From NCBI GenBank assembly GCA_021372535.1, contig JAJFUH010000063.1, forward strand, positions 1 to 57,698: a stretch of DNA of 57,698 nt. Direction: 5' to 3'. Position numbers and translations under genes: made by a program. Under the pieces are notes generated by a model that made no database searches, was not told the origin of the DNA, and was given only the letters and a program-made list of their open reading frames with translations. The stretch comes from a bacterium (lineage in GTDB: Bacteria > Latescibacterota > Latescibacteria > Latescibacterales > Latescibacteraceae). Of this stretch, positions 44,131 to 51,663 are shown in pieces; positions within the stretch are counted from its first letter, which is position 1; each line of letters starts with the position of its first letter.

Positions 44131-45457
44131 TCCGGAACAGCCAAAACCGAAGGTACTTGTAGCGGACGATGTGGAATCGATTTCCAATCTCATGAAGTTC
44201 ATCCTGGTGAAAAACGGTTTTACTGTCGATGTCGCCGCGGATGGCGAGGAATGCCTCGAAAAGGTCAGAACATTCAATCCCCATCTTGTCATCCTCGATA
44301 TCATGATGCCGAAAATGCATGGCCTCGATGTTCTGAAGGAAATCAACAAGGCGGAGAATCCCCCCGGCGTCATCATGTGTACCTCCAAGAGCTACAAACC
44401 CGACCAGGACCGTGCTCTCGAGCTGGGAGCGTTCGATTATATTGTCAAACCCTTCCACCGTGACGAATTTCTCCAGAAGGTGCAGAAATATTTCCTTGGC
44501 TGGACCGGTATTGAAGAGACATCGGAAGAAAAACCCGAGCACGGTTCACTGGTTGACGCTTTTATTCCAAAGATAGAAACATCCCGCTGTTTCTGCCGTC
44601 TCTGGGGCACGCGCGGATCGGTGCCCGTTTCAGGTCTCCGCTACATGCACCACGGCGGCAATACATCGTGCATCTCATTCGAATGCGGAGACGAGATTAT
44701 TATCTTCGATGCCGGTACCGGGATACGCGAGCTGGGAATGGAGCTTCTGAAACAGCCGCCCCGCAGGCTTCATATGTTTATATCGCACACCCACTGGGAT
44801 CACATCCAGGGATTCCCGTTCTTTGTGCCCGCATTCCTGCCCGGTTTCGAGATCATCGTGTACGGCGCATCCGGGTTCGGGAAGGACCTCGAATCGGTGT
44901 TCAGGGGGCAGTTCGACCGTGACTATTTCCCGATCCAGATGGATGACATGAAAGCTGATTTCAAATTCGTGCATCTCGGCGAAAGCCCCCTGTGTATCGG
45001 CGACACCGAAATATACTGGGAGTTCACCCATCACCCCGGCGCGGCGCTCGGCTATAAGATCAGGGCCAACCGCAGGATGGTCGGCTATGTCAGCGACAAC
45101 GAATTCCTCAAGGGTTACCTCGGTCACCCGGACAATGTCACGAGGGACAGCGAACTTCTTCAGCCCTATAACAAGCTCGTGGAATTCATGTCCGATATCG
45201 ATGTTCTCATCAGCGAGGCCCAGTATACGAACGAGGAATACCAGCACAAGATCGGCTGGGGGCATTCATCGCTGTCGAACGCCTGCCACCTCATGCGGCT
45301 CGCCGGCATCAAAAAGTGGATTGTGACGCACCACGATCCCATGCACGACGACGAGTTTCTGCACAAGAAGCTCAACCTCACGAGACAGATCATGCGCGAG
45401 CTGAACTACCAGATCGATGTGTCGAACGGTTTCGACGGGCTGATCGAATATCTGTAA
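44123..45457 (+). CDS. Response regulator with metallo-beta-lactamase output domain (REC-MBL fusion)
   Basis: 444 residues from the ATG at 44123, with GGAGG six bases upstream; the ATG overlaps the kinase stop. The receiver (about 10-130) has 'KVLVADDVESISNLM', phospho-acceptor Asp in 'LVILDIMMPKMHG', Thr/Ser in 'IMCTSK' and Lys in 'DYIVKPFHRDEFL'. The output part (about 155-444) is an MBL hydrolase of the COG1235/PhnP-like group: 'LWGTRGSVPVSGL', 'GGNTSCISFECGD', 'FDAGTGIREL', HxHxDH in 'ISHTHWDHIQGFPFF', then 'FTHHPG', 'GYVSDNE' and 'WIVTHHDPMHDD'. Metal ligands appear intact. Relatives cut cyclic phosphodiesters or RNA. Phosphorylation-controlled hydrolysis is the inference. Confidence 0.85.
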   Translation: MNSPEQPKPKVLVADDVESISNLMKFILVKNGFTVDVAADGEECLEKVRTFNPHLVILDIMMPKMHGLDVLKEINKAENPPGVIMCTSKSYKPDQDRALELGAFDYIVKPFHRDEFLQKVQKYFLGWTGIEETSEEKPEHGSLVDAFIPKIETSRCFCRLWGTRGSVPVSGLRYMHHGGNTSCISFECGDEIIIFDAGTGIRELGMELLKQPPRRLHMFISHTHWDHIQGFPFFVPAFLPGFEIIVYGASGFGKDLESVFRGQFDRDYFPIQMDDMKADFKFVHLGESPLCIGDTEIYWEFTHHPGAALGYKIRANRRMVGYVSDNEFLKGYLGHPDNVTRDSELLQPYNKLVEFMSDIDVLISEAQYTNEEYQHKIGWGHSSLSNACHLMRLAGIKKWIVTHHDPMHDDEFLHKKLNLTRQIMRELNYQIDVSNGFDGLIEYL

Positions 45458-45544
45458 ACTCGCACCGTTGGTTTTTCTCTATTCCATAATCGATTGAGAT
45501 ACGGGTATATCCGGGGCAGGGGAGCGGGTATGTCCGGATAATTT

Positions 45545-46984
45545 CTATCTCACGAGCAGTATTTTGCCGGTCGATGAATACGGGCCCGCCGTTATGCGGT
45601 ACGGGTATATCCCCGAGCCGAGTCTGCCGCCGTTTCTGTCGGTTCCATTCCACACTGCGCTGTGAAAGCCTGCGCTTTTCATGCCATCCTCGAGCACCGC
45701 TGTCTCTCTCCCGAGAATATCGTACACGGTCAGCCGTACGTGATTTTCACAGCCGAGCATGTATGTAATGGTCGTTGCGGGATTGCAGGGATTGGGAAAC
45801 GGCGGGAAAACCGTGAAGGAATCGCGGGCGCGGTCGACAATGGAAACGGTGGTGTCCTCGGGTGTATCGTTGAAGGCGAGGCTGTGCGACCAGCCGTCGG
45901 CGGCGTTTTCAGTTATTGTGCCGCTGTACCACGCGAGGGGCGCCATGTGGTTGAAGGGATTGGGGAGGAAGGATGAGCCCAGTTTCCTGTTGATATCCTC
46001 CGGGCGCCAGCCGAACGACGATTCGGTGCCGACGACATCGTTGGCATAGAAGTAATTTTCGAGCAGATACACATGCTGGAGGGTTGCCAGCGCGTTGATT
46101 TTATCGATGGTGCAGTCGGAATCGGCATCGGGCGCTTCACCGGGTATGTAGGGATCGAGCAGGGTGACCTGAATCCGGATGGAGCTGTAATTCTGTGAAA
46201 GATAGATGGCCGAAGCCCGAGCATTCCATGTTCCGGCGCTGTGAGCGATAAACTGGATTTGTTCGAGGTTCGGGAGCCTGTTTTTGATGAGAGGGCCTAA
46301 ATGCTGGCCGTGCTGATGCGAGATTTCCGCCGCCTGAGTACCGTTCCTGATCGCATTGCCGAGGATATTGATACCGCCGCTCAAATCCAGTATCGGTCCC
46401 GTGGCTGCATCTTCGGCCCAGTTGTATGCCAGCACGTTCCAGTCGGGATGGGCATTAACCCAGGCATCCAGGGCGGCGACGAGCGCGGGCCATCCGTATC
46501 CCTCATACGGATTTTGCAGCTCGTCCGGATTCCAGCCGTGGATGAGGACGATCAGTTTTCTGACGGAGCTGTCCACCGGTATGTCCGCGGGGAAGGAAAA
46601 TGACTTGTACAGCGCATAAGTTCCCGTCACAGCGGGGGTGTAGCTCCCGGCGCAGTCGGGAACGCCGTCATTGTAGCGATACCACGGATTGAAGGTGACC
46701 GTGCCCCCGGAAAACACCCATCGGTCGCGCTTGAAATCGAAAACACCCGCATCGCCTTCCGTCGGGGTATGGTACAGGAATATCTGCGACTGAGTTGAAA
46801 GCGCCGGGACGCTCATCGTTATGCGTGTCGTTGAGCACAGCAGGTTTTCATAGTCCTCGTTGAGCATGCCCCGCGCATGAATATCCTGAATCCTGACATC
46901 GTATTGTCCCGCAAAAACACGGAACGGCGCTTGAATTACAAGAGCGAACACAGTCAGTATCATTACCATGCGGTACCTGTACAT
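45545..46984 (-). CDS. Secreted alpha/beta-hydrolase (lipase-like) with C-terminal sorting domain
   Basis: 479 residues from the ATG at 46984, with GAGGG just upstream. A frame open to 47725 is only the shadow of the neighbouring gene. Signal peptide about 1-22. After a roughly 110-residue beta region comes a hydrolase core: oxyanion 'KLIVLIHGWNPDELQ', nucleophile Ser in 'IQFIAHSAGTWNA' (G/A-x-S-x-G) and 'TLLDPYIPGEAPDAD' with a likely catalytic Asp. The C-terminus is the type IX-like sorting domain 'FPNPCNPATTITYMLG', 'VYDILGRETAVL', 'GSGIYPYRI'. A lipase or esterase at the cell surface is likely. Confidence 0.75.
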   Translation of the reverse strand: MYRYRMVMILTVFALVIQAPFRVFAGQYDVRIQDIHARGMLNEDYENLLCSTTRITMSVPALSTQSQIFLYHTPTEGDAGVFDFKRDRWVFSGGTVTFNPWYRYNDGVPDCAGSYTPAVTGTYALYKSFSFPADIPVDSSVRKLIVLIHGWNPDELQNPYEGYGWPALVAALDAWVNAHPDWNVLAYNWAEDAATGPILDLSGGINILGNAIRNGTQAAEISHQHGQHLGPLIKNRLPNLEQIQFIAHSAGTWNARASAIYLSQNYSSIRIQVTLLDPYIPGEAPDADSDCTIDKINALATLQHVYLLENYFYANDVVGTESSFGWRPEDINRKLGSSFLPNPFNHMAPLAWYSGTITENAADGWSHSLAFNDTPEDTTVSIVDRARDSFTVFPPFPNPCNPATTITYMLGCENHVRLTVYDILGRETAVLEDGMKSAGFHSAVWNGTDRNGGRLGSGIYPYRITAGPYSSTGKILLVR

Positions 46985-47174
46985 GATACCCTCACGGAAA
47001 GTCCGGCGAATTGGAATGTATATCGTATTCATGGTATAGTATATCCGGACGGGAAAAGCAAGAAAACTCTTTATATATAGAGTCAATTGAAAAAATGGCG
47101 TTCTGTACAGATATATAAAAGGGTGTTTCGAAAAAACGGGACACACATGCCGGGGTGAGGAAAGAGTGAAGAAA

Positions 47175-47208
47175 TAAAAAGGCCCGCACGAGGGTCGTGT
47201 GCGGGCCT
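47175..47208 (-). terminator. Intrinsic terminator after the BsuPI/sorting-domain gene
   Basis: On the minus strand AGGCCCGCAC (47208-47199) pairs with GTGCGGGCCT (47189-47180), followed by TTTTTATTTC. It lies about 90 bases after the stop at 47298. Confidence 0.85.
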
Positions 47209-47297
47209 GGAGTGTGGAGGGGATTGCGGATGCATTGTTTGCATTCTCGCATGTAATTAAACGGCTGAACTGTCCCTCCAGTTCCGTTTTTTTATGG

Positions 47298-50234
47298 TCA
47301 CTTGAGAAGAAGCATCTTCCTCGTGGCGCTGAATCCGGCGCCTCTGACACTGTAAAAATAAACCCCGGAAGAAAATCTGCTGCCGTCGAACACCACATTA
47401 TGGGCGCCCGCCGGGAGGAAACCGTCCACGAGCCGCGCAATTTCCTGGCCCATGATGTTGTAGACGACCACCTGCACGGTTCCGGCCTGCGGCAGGCTGA
47501 ACTGAATGAGGGTTGCCGGGTTGAACGGATTGGGCTGATTCTGCTTGAGCACGAGACTCTCGGGAATCTGCCCCTGTTCTTCGACGCCGGTAACGGACTC
47601 GTCATACTCGAACAGTCCGAATGAGCTGAAGCTGTTTGTATACGCCTCGATATACTTGTTGATGGTGTCGATCCTGCCCTGGAGCATCTCCCATTCCGAA
47701 TCGGACAGGAGTCCACCGAGCGCATCGAGCGGATTGTCCTTGGTCGGGTCGATATTCAGGGGAGTCCAGTTGGGATTGTCCTTCCAGTGGGCGATACGGA
47801 GTTTCAGAGGATCGAAATCCGGATTCTCCTTTTCCATGTCGCCGTAATAGATGCGGACGAGGGCGCTGTCCATTCCGGCGCGGATCGTTGAATCGGCGTC
47901 GATTTCGATCATCTTGAGAAACTGGTGTTTGTTGAGCTGTTTGTGAGGATTTTCAAGCACTTCGGAAACCAGAATCTCGCCGGAAACGTTGTCGTCTTTC
48001 ATCGACAGGTCTATTTCGGCGTTGAACGTGCCTTTTACTTCCACGACCATTTCACGGTTGCGGGCCTGAGCCTGAATGCGCTCGCTCGTGCTCGGGACAA
48101 CGAGCACCCTGACAAGGCCCCCGATATAGCCGGACTTGATCGTTTCTATCGAACAGCTTGTGAAGGCGAGAATACCCTTGACAATATACTTCCCGCCTTT
48201 GTCGGGAACCACGTCGGCGAATGTCCCTTCATGAGTGAACACGCGTCCCTCGCCGGGTTCGATGGTTACGGTGAATTCGGCGGATGATTTACCCGCTTTC
48301 TCGCTTGAGCTCCAGAGAACCTCTTCGTTCGAGCCCAGGATGGCCCAGTTCACATAGTCCTCGTTATCGAACGTGAAAGTAACCGCTTCCTTGCGAGTGT
48401 TCAGAATGCCGAGAAAAGCCTTGAACGGCGAATCCGGCTTGTACACCGTCGCATCGGTTCCGAAGGATATGACGAGACCCTCGACGAGCTGACGGTTGAA
48501 GACGACCGGCTGGTCGGGAACGTTCTTTTTGGGCTTCAATACGATACTGAGGAGGTTCTTTTCGCCGAGGAACCGTATGGTTTCGTTATAGGGATAATAA
48601 CCGTCCTTGTAGACACTGAGGATAAAGTACATGCCGATCGGGACATCGGCGATCGTGAAAGCGCCATCGCTGCCGGTGGTTGCCGACCAGCTCTGTTGAG
48701 ATGTGCTCGGCATGAAATTCACATCGTTCTCGCGCATTTTCGGTATGACGGGTTTAAGGTAGATTTCCGCGCCCTCGACCGGGTTGTACTGCTGATTGTT
48801 GGAGACGGTTATCGCCGTCGCGGGGGTAGTCACCGTTCCCGCAAGCGTGCCGTAGGCGAGGTCCTGCGATATGGTGAATGTCGTTTTCGCATAGATGGAA
48901 TAACCTGTCAGGCCCGCGTAGAGAATATGTTCGCCGGGTTTGTAGGTGAGGATATCCGGGCTGTGTGTCCCCTCGTACGTGACGGAACCGCCCGCGGGAA
49001 CAACCACTTCCTTCTTTGTGAGCGGCCGTGAGAACAAGAGCTCGTACTCGGTATTGAGCGTATCGATCATGTACTTGATCGGGAGGAAATCCACGATATT
49101 CAGGGTGATATCGCTCTGGGTCGTATTGGAAGCGGTCACCGTGAAATCGATGATCTCGCCCATTGAATAGGTATCCTTTCCCGTGGCGACCGTGAGCTCG
49201 ATTCCCTCGGGAAGAACGGGAAGGCTTTCGATCACGAGGAAGGACTGATACGCGCGGATGTTCGTTCCGACAAGCTCGGCCGTTATGATGTGCTTGCCCG
49301 TCGCCACCTTGAAATCCTCCGGCGTATGGGTGAACGTCCACTTGTACGTATCACGCGCCGCGATGGTCACCGAGGTAAGCTCCTGAGTGAATGCGCGGTC
49401 GGACGACCAGCGGTAATCGTTGTCGATCGTATAATCGACCTGGAGAGAGCTCGGGAAATCGAGTTTCACTTCCTTGTCGCTCCAGTTGAGCACCGTAACC
49501 TCTATCACGATGTTTTCTCCCTCGACATAGAAGGACTTGTCGAGTTTTACATCCATACGGTAGAAGACCGGCTGAGGCGCCTCCTCGGGGAACGTCGCCT
49601 TGACAAGCTGGTGCATCTGCGGGCCTGCTATGGTGTCCCATTTCCGCATAACGCACCCGACACCGGGAGCGAACCATTCCTCGACATATCCGGCATCGGC
49701 GACACCGGGCCGTTTGGTGATGAAATGGTATACGTCGCTGAACTTACCCATGGGCGTTTCAACATCGAGACCCGTTTCGAGAAGGGTGATTTCCGCGTCC
49801 TTGTTTATATCGTCGAGGGATTCATCATCGTTTCCGATGTCCGAAACATTGACATTGGGACGGTTTTTTCCGGTTGTGTTGCCGGGGTCCTCTTTCTGAG
49901 CAGTGGCCGAGCGCCATTCGAGCTTCCATGAATCACCGGCGCTGCTCCCGAAATCATACCACATCCGGTAATAACCGTTGCGCCATTCATAGACCTTTTT
50001 GCCGATGCGGAAGTATGTCACCTTCTCGGACTGAAAATACTTCATGGTATACGCCAGCACCGTGCGCTGTTCCGGTACGGCGATTTTGGTGAATGAATCC
50101 ACATGGTCCACATTCTGATCATCATAGGCCCAGATCATGCCCTGATCGAGAGGGAAATAGCTGTCATCGGCCGCAAACGCCGCTGTCGGCATGATGACCA
50201 GAACAGCGGTCAGAATCAGTAAAAGTTTTCTCAT
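47298..50234 (-). CDS. Large secreted beta-domain protein (BsuPI-like, carboxypeptidase-regulatory-like) with sorting domain
   Basis: 978 residues; AAAGGAG precedes the ATG and a signal peptide covers about 1-21. An N-terminal domain (about 25-215: 'YFPLDQGMIWAYDD', 'YVEEWFAPGVGCVMR') resembles those of other FCB-group secreted proteins. Two BsuPI-like immunoglobulin domains follow ('YKWTFTHTPEDFKVATGKHI' and 'YEGTHSPDILTYKPGEHILY'), and further on a third ('RVFTHEGTFADVVPDKGGKY'). Between them lies a carboxypeptidase-regulatory-like domain ('WSATTGSDGAFTIADVPIGM'). The end is a sorting domain ('QPNPFNPATLIQFSLPQ', 'VYNIMGQEIARLV', 'SSGVYFYSVRGAG'). No enzyme motif is seen. It is probably cell-surface or matrix. 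A strong terminator follows. Confidence 0.75.
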   Translation of the reverse strand: MRKLLLILTAVLVIMPTAAFAADDSYFPLDQGMIWAYDDQNVDHVDSFTKIAVPEQRTVLAYTMKYFQSEKVTYFRIGKKVYEWRNGYYRMWYDFGSSAGDSWKLEWRSATAQKEDPGNTTGKNRPNVNVSDIGNDDESLDDINKDAEITLLETGLDVETPMGKFSDVYHFITKRPGVADAGYVEEWFAPGVGCVMRKWDTIAGPQMHQLVKATFPEEAPQPVFYRMDVKLDKSFYVEGENIVIEVTVLNWSDKEVKLDFPSSLQVDYTIDNDYRWSSDRAFTQELTSVTIAARDTYKWTFTHTPEDFKVATGKHIITAELVGTNIRAYQSFLVIESLPVLPEGIELTVATGKDTYSMGEIIDFTVTASNTTQSDITLNIVDFLPIKYMIDTLNTEYELLFSRPLTKKEVVVPAGGSVTYEGTHSPDILTYKPGEHILYAGLTGYSIYAKTTFTISQDLAYGTLAGTVTTPATAITVSNNQQYNPVEGAEIYLKPVIPKMRENDVNFMPSTSQQSWSATTGSDGAFTIADVPIGMYFILSVYKDGYYPYNETIRFLGEKNLLSIVLKPKKNVPDQPVVFNRQLVEGLVISFGTDATVYKPDSPFKAFLGILNTRKEAVTFTFDNEDYVNWAILGSNEEVLWSSSEKAGKSSAEFTVTIEPGEGRVFTHEGTFADVVPDKGGKYIVKGILAFTSCSIETIKSGYIGGLVRVLVVPSTSERIQAQARNREMVVEVKGTFNAEIDLSMKDDNVSGEILVSEVLENPHKQLNKHQFLKMIEIDADSTIRAGMDSALVRIYYGDMEKENPDFDPLKLRIAHWKDNPNWTPLNIDPTKDNPLDALGGLLSDSEWEMLQGRIDTINKYIEAYTNSFSSFGLFEYDESVTGVEEQGQIPESLVLKQNQPNPFNPATLIQFSLPQAGTVQVVVYNIMGQEIARLVDGFLPAGAHNVVFDGSRFSSGVYFYSVRGAGFSATRKMLLLK

Positions 50235-50376
50235 CGGTTGAATCTCCTTTGCAACGTGTTAAAAACTTACGGTATTCGTCATTTCTATTCTGAAAATCCC
50301 TTGCCGGCTGCCTGGCAGCTCATGTATTAACGGGGCGGCTTTCTCACTGTAGACTAACGAGAGGGTGAAAAGGTTT

Positions 50377-50682
50377 CTAGTCTGGGTGATACCCGAGAAA
50401 GCCGACCCTTTTTATACATCTGCTGTTGCAAGATACCAGTAACCTGACAGGAATGCTGTGACTCCGGTCACCTGAACGAAGATATTCACTTCGCGAGCGC
50501 AATTTCATGAGGCGCCGGGCTGTCCGTCCGGGTAAATAAAGAGCAATGATTGTGCCAGAAAGGATGAAAAGGCCCGCAAACGAAACAACTATCATATTGA
50601 TATTCATGAGGTTGAAAAATGAGCGCCTGTTTTGGCCCGCTTCGCCGTACCGGAAAGAGTGTTCGACATATTTGTCGAACAT
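50377..50682 (-). CDS. Possible small single-span membrane protein
   Basis: 101 residues if started at the ATG at 50682. One strong hydrophobic stretch ('MIVVSFAGLFILSGTIIALY', about 30-49) is followed by a basic segment ('RTARRLMKLRSRSEYLR'). No SD is visible and the first codons overlap a perfect inverted repeat, so this may not be a gene. Length, single span and basic tail would fit a small signal-anchored protein. Confidence 0.25.
   Translation of the reverse strand: MFDKYVEHSFRYGEAGQNRRSFFNLMNINMIVVSFAGLFILSGTIIALYLPGRTARRLMKLRSRSEYLRSGDRSHSIPVRLLVSCNSRCIKRVGFLGYHPD
50660..50681. promoter_or_regulatory. Perfect inverted repeat, operator- or hairpin-like
   Basis: TGTTCGACA (50660-50668), TATT, TGTCGAACA (50673-50681). 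It contains GTTCG/CGAAC half-sites in the reverse order of Gram-positive LexA boxes. On the plus strand it is followed by TTTTT, so it could also end transcripts. Confidence 0.4.
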
Positions 50683-50849
50683 TTTTGGCAATAATTAATA
50701 ATATTGTATAATTAACAACATGTTAGTGGGGTATGACCGATACAGTCTTTACCGACACGATTGTCGAGATGCACTATTGTTCCGGTGTTTGATTGACAGA
50801 ATACCCCGGTGCATGAGTCGGATAGAGAGGTATGCGTCAGCTCAATGAT

Positions 50850-50888
50850 AAAAAAATCCCCCTCTGTTTCACTGAAGCAGAGGGGGAT
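50850..50888 (-). terminator. Strong intrinsic terminator after the 33-residue gene
   Basis: ATCCCCCTCTG (50878-50888 complement) pairs with CAGAGGGGGAT over 11 bases, followed on the minus strand by seven T. It begins about 38 bases after the TGA of the small gene at 50926. Confidence 0.9.
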
Positions 50889-50925
50889 CGAGAGGATATG
50901 ATACGGGGTTTGGTGGGGGGAAAAA

Positions 50926-51027
50926 TCAGGCGATAAATGTTACGAATTCGACAGCCTTGGCAAACAGGTATGCAGCACCAACACCGAACCAGGCCAGGGT
51001 TACTGTAATCAAAAGAATGCTTTTCAT
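50926..51027 (-). CDS. 33-residue hydrophobic small protein
   Basis: ATG at 51027 with GGAG six bases upstream, stop TGA at 50926. The product is almost entirely one membrane span: starts 'MKSILLITVTLAWFGVG', ends 'KAVEFVTFIA'. A strong terminator follows within 40 bases, so SD, frame and terminator together make a complete small transcription unit. It is too short for usual gene finders. The 'AWFGVGAAYLFAKA' pattern is loosely like small transporter subunits such as KdpF, but no kdp genes are near. Could be a regulatory or bioenergetic small membrane protein. Confidence 0.55.
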   Translation of the reverse strand: MKSILLITVTLAWFGVGAAYLFAKAVEFVTFIA

Positions 51028-51199
51028 GGTTTTCTCCGGTTTTCAGCGGTTGTTTCTTCAGCTTTCTGATATATGAGACGAAAATCCCGGGGAGAAAATT
51101 TCATATTTCCGCAAGGTACACCTTTAAGGGATATTTTGACCATATTGGCAGACAGAAACTGCCGGACAGGCAGAAAATGTCCCGTCATGTGACAGAATG

Positions 51200-51451
51200 T
51201 CACAGCGTGAATGCCATGATGTCATAATGAGAAACCGGGCTGGTAACGGGCATGGATGGAGTATTGATGTAAGATGTAATATAATAATACAGTAAGCACT
51301 GAATCTGTTTGAGCCTGCACCGAGGGAAAATATCTGGCATGAAGTTTGCAATATATAAAACCAGGCAACCGGTACAACTGAGATACAGGAAAAAAATATA
51401 AAAATATTTCACTGTCATCCGAGGAAGTAACCGGCGCTTCTTACCATACAT
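51200..51451 (-). CDS. Doubtful small membrane-protein ORF
   Basis: 83 residues with a basic start ('MYGKKRRLLPRMTVKYF') and one membrane-like stretch ('YIFFLYLSCTGCLVLYIANF'). The nearest good SD (AGGAGA) serves instead an ATG that ends after five codons, 14 bases upstream. Composition after residue 45 is not protein-like. Kept only as a possibility. Confidence 0.2.
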   Translation of the reverse strand: MYGKKRRLLPRMTVKYFYIFFLYLSCTGCLVLYIANFMPDIFPRCRLKQIQCLLYYYITSYINTPSMPVTSPVSHYDIMAFTL

Positions 51452-51476
51452 TCTTCATTGATGTCTCCTCTACCCG

Positions 51477-51502
51477 AAAGCCTCCCGCAAGGGAGGCTTT
51501 TC
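51477..51502. terminator. Hairpin with GCAA loop, terminator-like
   Basis: AAAGCCTCCC (51477-51486), GCAA, GGGAGGCTTT (51491-51500), then TCT on plus and a shorter T run on minus. It lies about 160 bases beyond the stop of the GH2 gene and may end its transcript. A plus-strand user is not evident. Confidence 0.5.
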
Positions 51503-51663
51503 TATGACCGGTACAGTTTTTCATGTAAAGAATTTTTAGACAGGATTAACAGGATTGACAAGATAAAATGAAATGTTTTCGGTGTTTTTTTCATGACTAA
51601 CGATTAATCACAGTGTAATGGGTAATTTGACTTTCTTTTAACCGTGCGGAACTCACCACTTTC

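Noticed and set aside
45545-47725. Single 726-codon minus-strand frame
   Set aside because: Only the part from 46984 down has signal peptide, SD and hydrolase motifs. The upper part is the out-of-frame shadow of the sorting-domain end of the 47298-50234 gene and of its terminator region.
51447-51465. Five-codon ATG frame with good SD (M-K-N-V-W) as a leader peptide
   Set aside because: A single tryptophan codon and no biosynthetic gene or attenuator structure downstream; most likely chance.
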